A stretch of DNA of 64,000 nucleotides, from assembly GCF_014075995.1 (NCBI RefSeq), contig NZ_CP055153.1, forward strand, positions 930,001 to 994,000, given 5' to 3'. Source of the stretch: Adhaeribacter radiodurans. GTDB taxonomy: Bacteria > Bacteroidota > Bacteroidia > Cytophagales > Hymenobacteraceae. Below, one piece after another: positions 38,027 through 47,084 of this stretch; within the stretch, counting starts at the first letter, position 1; each line of letters opens with the position of its first letter. Position numbers and translations under genes: made by a program. The notes below the pieces were generated by a model, which was not told the origin of the DNA, made no database searches, and was given only the letters and a program-made list of their open reading frames with translations.

Positions 38027-38355
38027 GCTAAATAGAAGCTTGCCTTTAATTTAAGTAAAAAGACAAAAGTATTAAGATAGTAGATATTAGACTTTTGCAA
38101 GCATAAGTTATTGATCATCAATATTGTAAAAACAACAGCCTGGCCAATAATTTTAGTAAATTAATTTTGTCCAGTTACTTAAAACTTCGTTTTAATAAGG
38201 TAATGATGGAGATTTAATCTCTGGTTTTTAAATAACGTTAGCAGGTAATTTTTAAAAACAAATCTGTTTTAAAAATAAATAACAGAGAGTAGGAGATAGC
38301 CGTACAGAGTAACTTATAACCGAAGCGGTACTAATAACTGAACTCAACTATTACT
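38027..38355. other. Gene-free stretch
   Basis: 329 bases between the DUF5916 gene and the 84-residue orphan. A weak AGCTTGC/GCAAGC inverted pair (near 38038 and 38096) could be a poor terminator; otherwise nothing stands out. Confidence 0.4.
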
Positions 38356-38610
38356 ATGGAAAAACCAAACGTTATCCTTTTTACTTATCAAGAACTAGAT
38401 AGAAAACAATCGTACCTGATTAATTTAAATGCTATATCGCGCTGTTTATTTGAGCAAAACGGCGACGTAAAATCCTTGCATATTCATTATTCCAACGGAG
38501 CCGAAGCCGATAAATTCTCCGGTGAAATAGCCGTTTCTATTGCGGGTTTAATTACCGATGCTTTAAGCCAAGGTCATCCGGGTTATAGTTTAAGCCGTGA
38601 ATTATGGTAG
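38356..38610 (+). CDS. Small orphan protein, unrecognised
   Basis: This 84-residue protein starts MEKPNVILFTYQELDRKQS. It is soluble, with no signal peptide, cysteine motif or membrane helix; strand-rich N-terminus (YLINLNAISRCLFEQN) and a helical C-terminal half (FSGEIAVSIAGLITDALSQG). I do not recognise a family. Codon use fits its neighbours, it has a 300-base upstream region for a promoter, and a strong palindromic terminator lies downstream, so I believe it is real. Confidence 0.6.
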   Translation: MEKPNVILFTYQELDRKQSYLINLNAISRCLFEQNGDVKSLHIHYSNGAEADKFSGEIAVSIAGLITDALSQGHPGYSLSRELW

Positions 38611-38726
38611 TAAAGGCTGAGAGAAAAATTTACTTTTTGGCATAGTTTGATAGAATATAATTCTGGGATTTTTCTTCTCAACTTTCTAAAATTGCCGAGT
38701 AAATTTTGAAATAAATCTCTCCAAAG

Positions 38727-38782
38727 TATAAGTAAAACAAAAAAGCAGTTCTTTTAAGAACTGCTTTTTTGTTTTACTTATA
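38727..38782. terminator. Palindromic bidirectional terminator, 27-bp arms, 2-base loop
   Basis: The arms 38727-38753 and 38756-38782 are exact complements; the left arm begins TATAAGTAAAACAAAAAAGC. It sits between the convergent 84-residue orphan and the TonB receptor gene and begins 10 bases past the latter's stop. Confidence 0.95.
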
Positions 38783-38792
38783 TATCTTCATC

Positions 38793-41792
38793 CTAATTTT
38801 GCTTTGTGGGCTGGCTATTAACTCCTGGAGAAGTAGGTGTTACTGGCCGGTTAGCTGGTACTGGTTGCAAAGAATCAGCTGGATTATTTTGCGGCTGAGT
38901 AGCTGGCACCTGGTTTAAAGAATCTGTGGATAAAGCAGGCTTAAGAGAATCAGCAGGCTGATTGGGTTGTATTAACGGTGCTTTGTTAGTAGAATCAAAC
39001 GGCACACTGCTTGGTAGTGATTGTCCGGGAACCGTTACCGGAGCTTGGCCGGGCATTCCTTGATTGGGAATAGCTTGTGCAGGTCTGTTAAACGGAGCCT
39101 GGCCATTTCCTGCGCCTGGTCTTTGTGGCACCTGACCACCACCTGGCCGACCACCAGCACCGGGTGCCTGGCCGCCTGGGCGTTGTCCTTGCCCACCACC
39201 AGCGGCACCTTGGCCTCCGCCGTTTCCAGCCGCACCAGCTCCGCCGCCATTGTCCTGACCACCATCGCCGCCTCCTTCTTTCAGGTCATCGTTGTTCACC
39301 GATTTTCTCCGCCGACGAGACTGGTCATCCATGCTCATTTTACCAATCCGATAACTAAAATTAACTTTTACACTGGTATTGTACATTCTATTAGTGCTTT
39401 TTTGGTAAAAGTTTGCTGATTGCGACTCGTTGCGCATAAGTATAGAAGAGGTAATAAAGTTTTCGGCTCCAATCCCAATACTGCCTCGTTTTTCTTTAAA
39501 ATCACGGCGCAAACTCAGGGAATAAATGCCGAAACCGCTTTGAAAGCCTTGCAACTGTATTTGGCGGCCCCGGTAAAAACCAAATAACTGCAAGCCCCAA
39601 TCTTTGGCGAAATTATAAGATCCCATGGCCCGGACACTAGCTACCCAACCTGTGTTTCTTGCTTTAAGTCTGGGGTCGGAAAGGTTATTGTCGAGTACCG
39701 CGTAATACACATCAGTACCGCCGTTAATAGAAAGTTTATTAGATAGGTTAACGTTCCCGAATACCCCAACCCCATAAGCATCTTCCTGACCAATGTTGGC
39801 AAAAGTAGTACGAATAGTATCAGAACCCGGACGGATAGGCTCCCTCACACTTTGAATGGAGTTATTGGTGTTGCGGAAGTAAGTAGAAAAGGTCAAGAAT
39901 GTTCTTTTAATGTAGGTGTTGTAGCCTAATTCAAAGTTATTCGTGAACTCGGGTCTTAAATCGGGGTTACCAACGGTAATATTTATGGGGTTAGCGCTTT
40001 GCACGTTTGGATTTAAAAATTGCAAAGAAGGTCTTTGAATCCGGCGGTTATAGGCCAATTTTACCGTATTGCCGCTTTTTAATTTCTTAGATAAGTTTAC
40101 GCTTGGCACTAGGCTACCGTAAGAAGGAATATCCCGCTCGCCGTTGGAACCGTTTTTAAACCGGGCATCAATGGTGGTATACTCGTAGCGGGCACCAGCT
40201 TTTAAGCTGTAATTTTTAGGCGTAGTTAAGGTATAAGAGGTATAAGCCCCCGAAATATTCTGGTTATAATCAAATACGTTAGCTGATTGCTGATTTAAAA
40301 GCGGCACATAAGGTTGATTCTCGCCATCCGACTCATACGATTTATAATCGCTGGTTACCTGGCGGCTAATAATTTTACCCCCAAATTCTACTAACTGCAT
40401 TTTGCCAATGGGATTCTGATAATCTACCTGAATAGTTGATTCCTGGTTGTAGCTGGTGTTATCGTTTTTCAGCCGGTGCAGAATTGCATTATTATCTTCG
40501 TTTAAGGAGTCGCGGATAAAGTCGTTTGTTCGGTTATTGCGGCTAAACAGAGTTAATATATTTAATTCTTGCTGAGGTTTGGCAAAAGTATGCGTATAGT
40601 TTAAACTAACATCCACATTGCCCGATAAGTCTTTAGTTTCGCTATCTTCCAGAATGCTCCGGATAAAGGTATCATCCCGAAAAGTTTGAGTCCGCAGAAA
40701 GTTCTGATTCTGACGGCCATTTCGTACCCCAAACATTACCGAAGCCGTAAGAAAGTTGTTTTTATCTATATCATAATCCCACCCTACGGTGTAACGACCG
40801 AACATATTGCGGTTACGGGTATCGGCGTTTTGGATTCTTAAGTTCCGGATTTCTGTACCAATGTCGTCGGTAAAAATACTGGTTTGCTGATTTTCAAAGG
40901 CACCTTTTACGTTATACTGAGCCCGGCCAAAACCACCCAGCGAAAATCCCATTTTACCTTTGCGGTACGAACCTCTTAAGCCCAAATTAGAGCCACGTAA
41001 ACCGACGCTGCCATCCAGATTCAAGGAAAAGCCAGTTAAGTTGTTCTTTTTAGTAACGATATTGATAATACCTGCCGAACCTTCAGCATCGTACCGGGCC
41101 GATGGCGAAGTAATTACTTCTACCGATTTTATCATATCAGCCGGAATTTGCTTTAAGGCATCAGCCACGCTGCTGGCTGCAATAGTAGATGGTTTATTGT
41201 TGATTAAAACTTTTATGTTTTGGCTACCCCGCATCGATACGTTTCCTTCTAAATCCACCGACAACATGGGCACTTTCCGGAGCACATCAGTAGCATCGCC
41301 ACCACGGTTGGTTTGGTCGTTTTCGGCGTTGTAAACGGTACGGTCTACTTTCTCCTCAATCATGGCCCGCTGGGCTTCAATGGTTACTTCTTTCAGGGTT
41401 TGGGTGCTGGTGTTAATTTTGATCTCCCCCAAATTAACTGCTTCGTCCCTGCCGTTTGTTCGAACATCGTTAATAGTGCGGGTCTCGTAACCAATAAAAG
41501 TAATCACCAATTGATAGGTACCGCTACCAATATTGCTTATAGTAAATTTGCCTTTCTCATCGGCTAAGGCTCCGTCTAAAGGTTTACCAGAGGCGGGATT
41601 ATTTAAGGTAATAGTAGCAAAGGCAACCGGCTGTTGGTTAGCCGCATCCAGAACAGTACCCGTAATTCGGCTATTGCCTTTGGGAGCCAGCGAACCAGTA
41701 AGGGCACCACTGTTGCCATTTGCCTGTCCAACCACTAGTTGATCACAAAGGGCTAAGGTGATAAAAAGCAACAGTAATAAATGTTTTTTCAT
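38793..41792 (-). CDS. TonB-dependent receptor-like outer-membrane protein with long disordered tail
   Basis: This 999-residue protein has a signal peptide, a CarboxypepD_reg domain (about 42-120; ITGTVLDAANQQPVAFATIT), a plug domain (about 130-235; VDRTVYNAENDQTNRGGDAT, DVLRKVPMLSVDLEGNVSMR, SPSARYDAEGSAGIINIVTKK) and an OMP_b-brl_3-type barrel ending near SVKVNFSYRIGKM (about 819). Beyond it, DQSRRRRKS leads to a 160-residue Gly/Pro/Gln-rich tail (840-999) with PADSLxP-like repeats and no predicted fold. This family is common in Cytophagales. No SusD partner is adjacent. Substrate is unknown; the tail should lie on the periplasmic side if the barrel topology is standard. Confidence 0.92.
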   Translation of the reverse strand: MKKHLLLLLFITLALCDQLVVGQANGNSGALTGSLAPKGNSRITGTVLDAANQQPVAFATITLNNPASGKPLDGALADEKGKFTISNIGSGTYQLVITFIGYETRTINDVRTNGRDEAVNLGEIKINTSTQTLKEVTIEAQRAMIEEKVDRTVYNAENDQTNRGGDATDVLRKVPMLSVDLEGNVSMRGSQNIKVLINNKPSTIAASSVADALKQIPADMIKSVEVITSPSARYDAEGSAGIINIVTKKNNLTGFSLNLDGSVGLRGSNLGLRGSYRKGKMGFSLGGFGRAQYNVKGAFENQQTSIFTDDIGTEIRNLRIQNADTRNRNMFGRYTVGWDYDIDKNNFLTASVMFGVRNGRQNQNFLRTQTFRDDTFIRSILEDSETKDLSGNVDVSLNYTHTFAKPQQELNILTLFSRNNRTNDFIRDSLNEDNNAILHRLKNDNTSYNQESTIQVDYQNPIGKMQLVEFGGKIISRQVTSDYKSYESDGENQPYVPLLNQQSANVFDYNQNISGAYTSYTLTTPKNYSLKAGARYEYTTIDARFKNGSNGERDIPSYGSLVPSVNLSKKLKSGNTVKLAYNRRIQRPSLQFLNPNVQSANPINITVGNPDLRPEFTNNFELGYNTYIKRTFLTFSTYFRNTNNSIQSVREPIRPGSDTIRTTFANIGQEDAYGVGVFGNVNLSNKLSINGGTDVYYAVLDNNLSDPRLKARNTGWVASVRAMGSYNFAKDWGLQLFGFYRGRQIQLQGFQSGFGIYSLSLRRDFKEKRGSIGIGAENFITSSILMRNESQSANFYQKSTNRMYNTSVKVNFSYRIGKMSMDDQSRRRRKSVNNDDLKEGGGDGGQDNGGGAGAAGNGGGQGAAGGGQGQRPGGQAPGAGGRPGGGQVPQRPGAGNGQAPFNRPAQAIPNQGMPGQAPVTVPGQSLPSSVPFDSTNKAPLIQPNQPADSLKPALSTDSLNQVPATQPQNNPADSLQPVPANRPVTPTSPGVNSQPTKQN

Positions 41793-42021
41793 AGTAATGG
41801 TCAGAAAATAAAAGAATTAACTTAAAAGTAGTTGGTAAATCTGAAGTAAATCTGTGCCCTTTTCAGGCTTTCAGGTTAATAACAAATTTTAGAAACTTAT
41901 TCTTTTAAGTAAATCGTTTTATTTTTTGCAAGGTTACTTCTTAAAAAACGGAATGGCCTTTAAACGGAGAAAAGAGTAGCAGAAAACCGCACGAATTAAT
42001 CTTAAAGATTGAAAAACTATT

Positions 42022-42330
42022 TTAAATCTTGATAAAGGCAATGACTCGGCAGGCTTCTTCAAAGCCAATACTGGTGTGAAAATCGTAGCTTACTTAATTT
42101 TTACGGGTAAGTATCAGAACCTATTTGGGTGCCATTTTTTTCTTTTACCCACGCTTCTCCTACTTGCAGCAACTTTCGGAAAATACCTTGCAGGTGGAAA
42201 TTGGGTTTTACGTAAATGCCTTCTATATAGCCTGTCGGGCTCGATTTGGAACCTTCAACGTAATTCGTTCTTATGGCTAAATACAGGAAAGCAAAAAACT
42301 CCTTTGTTTTACGAAATAGAAATATTTTAA
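42022..42330 (-). pseudogene. Broken GNAT acetyltransferase gene, AAC(6')-like
   Basis: The minus strand reads EGSKSSPTGYIEGIYVKP, then GIFRKLLQVGEAWVKEKNG and GSDT, matching aminoglycoside 6'-N-acetyltransferase-type GNAT proteins (acetyl-CoA loop region VKP..QGI..KLL). The frame ends at a TAA at 42101-42103. The expected continuation, SYDFHTSIGFEEACRVIAF, is in another frame, closing at 42022, and is also preceded by a stop. No usable start lies upstream; the readable frame begins near 42330. This is therefore a frameshifted, decayed gene. True substrate of the parent enzyme is unknown. Confidence 0.8.
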
Positions 42331-42391
42331 ATTTATCGGTAGTTTAAATTTTTGAAAAGGTAACTTTCAGGTCTTCTTAATCCTGATCGAG

Positions 42392-42475
42392 CTATAATTC
42401 TATAGCTAGTTTTAGTAAATCTTCTAAGTATTCTTGTTGGTCAACAATTATTTGTTCCCCGGCTTCTGTGGGCAT
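42392..42475 (-). other. 27-residue open frame, possible remnant
   Basis: ATG at 42475 gives MPTEAGEQIIVDQQEYLEDL and seven more residues before a stop. It is upstream of the broken GNAT gene on the same strand and could be a further remnant, but I see no homology and may be reading chance sequence. Confidence 0.2.
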
Positions 42476-42553
42476 ACTAGTATTTATTAAAAATTGGCTC
42501 CCTTTTAAATTTTTCAAATAAAATTTTCGGTCACTGTTTTTTACTTTTTACTA

Positions 42554-43474
42554 TTAAGGTCTGTTAATTAGAGTTGATGGGCGGGCTTGGTGAAAAGATT
42601 TAACAAAATTAGAAACAAATACGGCGGTGTAGTAGCCGGTTGGGTCCAGGTCTGGATCCAGGATAGTAATTTCTAAACCAACAGCTTTGGAACTTGCAAG
42701 TAAAACAGATAATATGCTGTCTAGTTCTTCGTAGGTTAATCCTCCGGGAGTGCGGCTATCTACTGCGGGCATTACTTCATCATCTAATACATCTACGTCC
42801 AGATGCAACCAAAAACCATCTAATTCTTGTGCTTCTACCAATTCCAGAAAGGAGTTAACATAATTAGAAATTCTATTTTCGCGTAAAGCATGCAAGGGTA
42901 TATATTGAGCTTGTGAATCTTTAATCTGCTGTTCATATTCTTCGTCGTACTCCCTATTTCCGACGCACCAAACGTATTCTTCTTTAAAGTAAGGACCTAA
43001 TCCATTTATATCCGTAAGCTTTTTAGGGCCGTAACCAGCTACCATGGCTGCTGCCATGCCGCCCACTCCACCTGTCCCTGATAAATGGGGTTCCATAAAA
43101 TCGGTATGCCCATCTAGATAAAATAAAGCGTAGTTACCCGTCTGTTTTAATGCTAAAGCGCTACCTAACAAAATGCTGCAATCGCCCCCAAGTACCAGTA
43201 AAAATATTTTCTCTTTCAATACCTTTTGTATTAGTTCGGATTGTTCCTGAGCATACCCAACAAGTGAATCTGCATTTAAAACCGCTGTTTCCAAATCACG
43301 ATTTGGTTGATATGCAGGGGCCTTTAAGGTAATAATTTGGTCAGGGTTTATTTTTTCGTGAAAGCCGTGCTGCCTTAACCATTCCGGTAATCTTTTAACT
43401 CCCGGTTCTTTGCCCGGAGCAGGTGCTTTTAAACCAAGATTGGAAGGAAATTCAACCAGAATAATATTGTTCAA
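42554..43474 (-). CDS. Arginase/agmatinase-family protein with atypical metal ligand
   Basis: This 306-residue protein has the arginase fold. Motifs are LGGDCSILLGS, YLDGHTDFMEP and LHLDVDVLDDEVMPAVDSRT, corresponding to the three Mn2+-binding segments. In the first, family members usually have GGDHS, but here Cys99 replaces the His ligand. In the second, DAHxD becomes DGHTD. It may hydrolyse another guanidino compound or bind metal differently. It is upstream of the broken GNAT gene and 110 bases after the homocysteine methyltransferase gene on the same strand, possibly co-transcribed. Substrate is unknown. Confidence 0.88.
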   Translation of the reverse strand: MNNIILVEFPSNLGLKAPAPGKEPGVKRLPEWLRQHGFHEKINPDQIITLKAPAYQPNRDLETAVLNADSLVGYAQEQSELIQKVLKEKIFLLVLGGDCSILLGSALALKQTGNYALFYLDGHTDFMEPHLSGTGGVGGMAAAMVAGYGPKKLTDINGLGPYFKEEYVWCVGNREYDEEYEQQIKDSQAQYIPLHALRENRISNYVNSFLELVEAQELDGFWLHLDVDVLDDEVMPAVDSRTPGGLTYEELDSILSVLLASSKAVGLEITILDPDLDPTGYYTAVFVSNFVKSFHQARPSTLINRP

Positions 43475-43584
43475 CTTTTGATTATTTTATAGTTATTGGT
43501 TTATTAATTGCGTTAACTATTGCTTAAAAGTTAATGCTTTTGGTGCAAGCTGCCGGAGAAAATTGCAACAAAAGTTTTATAAAA

Positions 43585-44529
43585 TTACGGATGAAACAAT
43601 TGGGTGCATATTTTTTCAAGATGCGTATGATCGGTGCCGCAGCAACCACCAATTACATTCAATTGTGGCAACAACTGTTTTAACTGCTCATAGCTGTGAG
43701 CGAGTTCTTGTTTATCTCCTACATCTAAATGTTCGGATTCGTCTAGTTCAGCGTGGCTTTTGGTAGAGGCGTTGGCCCGAATACCTTTTATGCGGCTTAC
43801 CCAATTTTCCCTTGATTGTAGTTCATGAATGAAATGATGCGGATGAGCACAGTTAATCATGAAATACGCCGAATAATTGTCTGTAGCTTTATCTGCTTCT
43901 TGTATAGCCTCTTTCAAAAGCTGGCCGCTGGGCAGACTTCCGTCGGTTTCTACGGTAAAAGATATAACCACCGGCATCTGGTATTTTTTGGCAGCCTGTA
44001 TTATTCCAATCGCTTCATCGGTATAGTTAAGGGTAAAGGCAGATACCAGATCGGCATTGGTTTTACTAAATGTTTCTATTTGCCTTGAATGGTAATCTGC
44101 TGCTTCTGAGCTTGTCATTATGCTGCTTGGTACGTACCCATCCCCTCTAGGTCCAATGTTACCGCTAATTACAATCGGTAAATGGAATTTTTCAAATTCA
44201 TCTCTGAGAGCTTCCATTTCTGCAATGGCGATGCTGTTTATTTGATCTAGAGAGGCAGTTGTGTAGCCTAATTTGGTACCCCAATCTTTGTTTGCCCGCC
44301 AGGTAGGAGCTTCCAGGATAAAGCCTGTTTTATATTCCTGAGCAAGGGTTAGGTATTTTCGGAAATAATTTCTTAATACTTGCTTGCCCGTTTCCTGCTT
44401 AAGTAAATTGAAGGCAGCAAAGAATGGTAATTCTATTCCTTGGAGGAAAACAAGCGTTGTTTCTAAACCTCCATCTGTCAGGAAAATATCATTTCCTAGT
44501 TGGGGTAATTTTGTTCTGTACTTTATCAT
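43585..44529 (-). CDS. Homocysteine S-methyltransferase family protein
   Basis: This 314-residue TIM-barrel enzyme begins with the family signature LTDGGLETTLVFLQG and keeps the zinc cysteines: the Cys in MINCAHPHHF and the pair in IGGCCGTDHTHLEKI. This fits a cobalamin-independent homocysteine S-methyltransferase (MmuM/YagD type), which takes a methyl group from S-methylmethionine or AdoMet, although some relatives act on other thiols. No cobalamin module follows. It is upstream of the arginase-family gene. Confidence 0.88.
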   Translation of the reverse strand: MIKYRTKLPQLGNDIFLTDGGLETTLVFLQGIELPFFAAFNLLKQETGKQVLRNYFRKYLTLAQEYKTGFILEAPTWRANKDWGTKLGYTTASLDQINSIAIAEMEALRDEFEKFHLPIVISGNIGPRGDGYVPSSIMTSSEAADYHSRQIETFSKTNADLVSAFTLNYTDEAIGIIQAAKKYQMPVVISFTVETDGSLPSGQLLKEAIQEADKATDNYSAYFMINCAHPHHFIHELQSRENWVSRIKGIRANASTKSHAELDESEHLDVGDKQELAHSYEQLKQLLPQLNVIGGCCGTDHTHLEKICTQLFHP

Positions 44530-44663
44530 AATAGGTTATTTAAATAAGTACAAATACTGAGTAAGGCTATACGCTTTACATTTATGGTAAATCTCTAAAT
44601 TCTGATTTCAAAAAGAAAGAAGGTGCCCTTCTTTTGCAAAAGGTGACCTTACTGTTATTGCTA

Positions 44664-45500
44664 TTATTTATTTTGTTGCAGAAAGCTTAAAACCTCTTGC
44701 GCGAATTCAGGGGTTTGCCAGGCGGTATTGTGCACTCCCGGAACTCTTTTAACCGTAGCCGTGGGTAGTAGTTTACCTAATTCTTCGGCTGAGCCATTAT
44801 CATTATCTTCCTCGCCCGAAATAACTAATACGGGTATTTGCACTTTGGCTAATGCGGCAGGAGAGGTGCTGGGTTGAGCTTGCTGCTGAAACGTAAGACT
44901 TTGACGGTCGAGGCCACGTTCCTGAACGGAATGCAAAAAACCGTCAAAATCTTTGTTTTTTTCTTTGCCGCTTAACGCGTTCACAAAAGCAATCCGGCGC
45001 GGCCAATTAGGATTAGTAAAAGCTTCGCCCATTCCGCCTATTACCGCCGCCGTTATTCTTTTATCTAACACCAGTAATCTGGCCGTAATAATGGCGCCGC
45101 GCGAATAACCTACTGCCTGATAATTTTTAAACCCCAGAGCAGTGGCTAAACCCATTATATCGCGCGCTTCGGCATCCTTCTCGTAACCCGCTACAGTTTT
45201 AGGTTTATCTGACTTGCCGTTGCCTCGTAAGTCAAGTACTACTACCTTAAAGCCTTTATTTATTAAATCCTGGTAAACAATTTTTTTCTTCCAATTATCC
45301 AGAGTGGTGGTAAAGCCGTGAAGCAATATTACGGGTTGTCCGGCTCCTTGAACCTCATAGTAAATTTTAATACCGTCAGAAGAAGTAAAGTATTTGCCGT
45401 TATTTTGGTCGCCAGCAGAGTTGTTTGTTTGCGACCAGGCACTCTGGGCAAAAAGTAAATAACAAAGCAAACACAAGTAATTTTTTAGGAAGCGAGGCAT
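44664..45500 (-). CDS. Secreted alpha/beta hydrolase
   Basis: This 278-residue protein has a signal peptide (cleavage near SAWSQ) and the alpha/beta-hydrolase fold: oxyanion region ILLHGFTTTLDNW, nucleophile elbow VGYSRGAI, acid in ISGEEDNDN and late His in VPGVHNTAW. The substrate, an ester or similar bond in the periplasm, is unknown. It is divergent from the small HTH-like protein. Confidence 0.9.
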   Translation of the reverse strand: MPRFLKNYLCLLCYLLFAQSAWSQTNNSAGDQNNGKYFTSSDGIKIYYEVQGAGQPVILLHGFTTTLDNWKKKIVYQDLINKGFKVVVLDLRGNGKSDKPKTVAGYEKDAEARDIMGLATALGFKNYQAVGYSRGAIITARLLVLDKRITAAVIGGMGEAFTNPNWPRRIAFVNALSGKEKNKDFDGFLHSVQERGLDRQSLTFQQQAQPSTSPAALAKVQIPVLVISGEEDNDNGSAEELGKLLPTATVKRVPGVHNTAWQTPEFAQEVLSFLQQNK

Positions 45501-45619
45501 AGCATATTTTGCTTGGATAAAGCCTTAAAATATCAAATTTTTTACTTTTAACAAAGAGAAAGCATGCCTTATAGTATTCATTTAAGATTTGTCTTCCGAG
45601 GGAATAATAAACTTAGGTT

Positions 45620-45645
45620 AAAGCATTTAATTTACTAAATGCTTT
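45620..45645. other. 10-bp hairpin in the divergent gap
   Basis: AAAGCATTTA (45620-45629) pairs with 45636-45645 around six bases, lying 120 bases upstream of the hydrolase gene and 190 bases before the small HTH-like gene. Its role could be regulatory; I cannot tell. Confidence 0.4.
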
Positions 45646-45835
45646 TAGATACCCGTAAAACCTGACAAATTAATCTGGTAGAATAAGTTAAAATACTAAA
45701 CACCTAAACTATTTTGTAGTACTTGCTTTAAATTGTTTATATACATCTAATTAAGGAAATGCCTGTAAATATTTAAAGCAAGTTTTAAAACTTTCGGCCG
45801 TTTTAACGTTTATAATAAATAGAACCTATTATGTT

Positions 45836-46084
45836 ATGAATAACGATTACAACCGTACCCAACTTCTTAAAACAGCTTTAGAACACTCTACTATTACCAT
45901 CGATGAGCTTTCTGAGCGTTTACATCTTACGCCTATTTTGCTGTATCATAACCTGGAAAGTGAAGAACAAGGAGAAAATACCGTTAGAGCTGTAGCAGCC
46001 ACTTTAGGTATTCCAGTGTCTTATTTTGAAGGAGGCTTTTATTATAACGAGCGCGGGCAACTTGTACCTAACGATCAAAAGTAA
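45836..46084 (+). CDS. Small HTH-like (Xre-like) protein
   Basis: This 82-residue protein reads TITIDELSERLHLTPILLYH then NTVRAVAATLGIPVSYFEGG, which follows the order of a Cro/C1 helix-turn-helix: 'act on rule', turn, recognition helix and the 'A.aLg' fourth helix. Homology is weak by eye, so DNA binding is a proposal. It is alone, with 335 bases upstream and about 1,000 AT-rich bases downstream. Confidence 0.55.
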   Translation: MNNDYNRTQLLKTALEHSTITIDELSERLHLTPILLYHNLESEEQGENTVRAVAATLGIPVSYFEGGFYYNERGQLVPNDQK

Positions 46085-47084
46085 TTTCTGGTAGTTAGCG
46101 TTATAAACGCCTTAATCTTACATTTAAGCACTTAAATGGTTTATTATCTTACACTTTTGTTAGATAATAATAAGATTCATTCTTAACGCAGAATAAATTT
46201 AAATTCTAAAGTTGTTAAGGCTTACTAATCAATGCTGTAGTTTTTTAAGTTGTTTAATAAATCTAATTGTTTGATTTTAAATTGCCAAAAATCAAACTAA
46301 AATTGTTGTACTTCAAATAACCTATAATCCTTACCTTCTTTTTATTTTAAATTCCTTTTATTTTTAATTGGATATTTTTAGTAAAATACTTCATTAATAA
46401 TTCAATTTAGAATCCTTACAACTACAAAAATATAATTTTTAGACTATTTACTAAATGTTATAAAAATTTGTAACCTTCTTGATTTGGTACTTTACAAAGT
46501 AGTGCTTAATTTAGTAATGCTAATAAACTAAATTTGTATTCAGCTATTTGCTAAGTTTTCTTGCAAATAAGGTTAGTTGCATGTTTGACTAAGTATTTTC
46601 TAATGATTCATAATGCAGGGCTTTTTATATTATAAATTAGATATATACTTCTAATTATTTAAAATTTTAGAAAAAGATTACAAAAACCTGTTAACTTATT
46701 TTAATCTAAGAAGACAAATATTTTAGATCAGGTTATATGTACCGCTAAGTAGTTAACATTTCATAATCGCATTATAAGCTTTGCTAATACCATTGATTTA
46801 TTATTTAAATAATTGATTTATAATGAATAAGAAAGCATATTTTGTATTTTATTTATAATCTAACTTTGAGGCGGGTGGTACATAAATATAAAAGTATGCG
46901 GTATTTAAACATATTTAAATAATGACTCTTAAAATTTAAATACATTAATAGTAATATTTTTATAATGAATAAAATTTAAATAATTCAGGAAAATCAAAAA
47001 TACTTATTAAGAAGCTGGATTATCTACTTCTTTATATTAAACCGTGTCTGCAATAGCTTTTCACTACTTTATTTTAAAATCAAA
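46085..47084. other. 1,000-base AT-rich gene-free region
   Basis: Very AT-rich, with no open frame of note. Small hairpins are seen at 46098-46110 (GCGTT/AACGC) and 46141-46170 (TTATTATCT/AGATAATAA), which may end the HTH-like gene. The rest should hold the promoter of the propeller-type T9SS gene. Confidence 0.45.

Noticed and set aside
39021-39419. Plus-strand 132-codon frame opposite the receptor tail
   Set aside because: It is a shadow of the Gly/Pro/Gln-rich coding sequence and has no homology or start signal.
42076-42330. 84-codon plus-strand open frame
   Set aside because: It is antisense to the GNAT remnant, whose minus-strand reading is clearly homologous to a known family. The plus-strand product looks like chance hydrophobic sequence.
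45600-46200. CRISPR array
   Set aside because: The small hairpins here do not recur at fixed spacing; no direct-repeat/spacer pattern is present here or elsewhere in the window.
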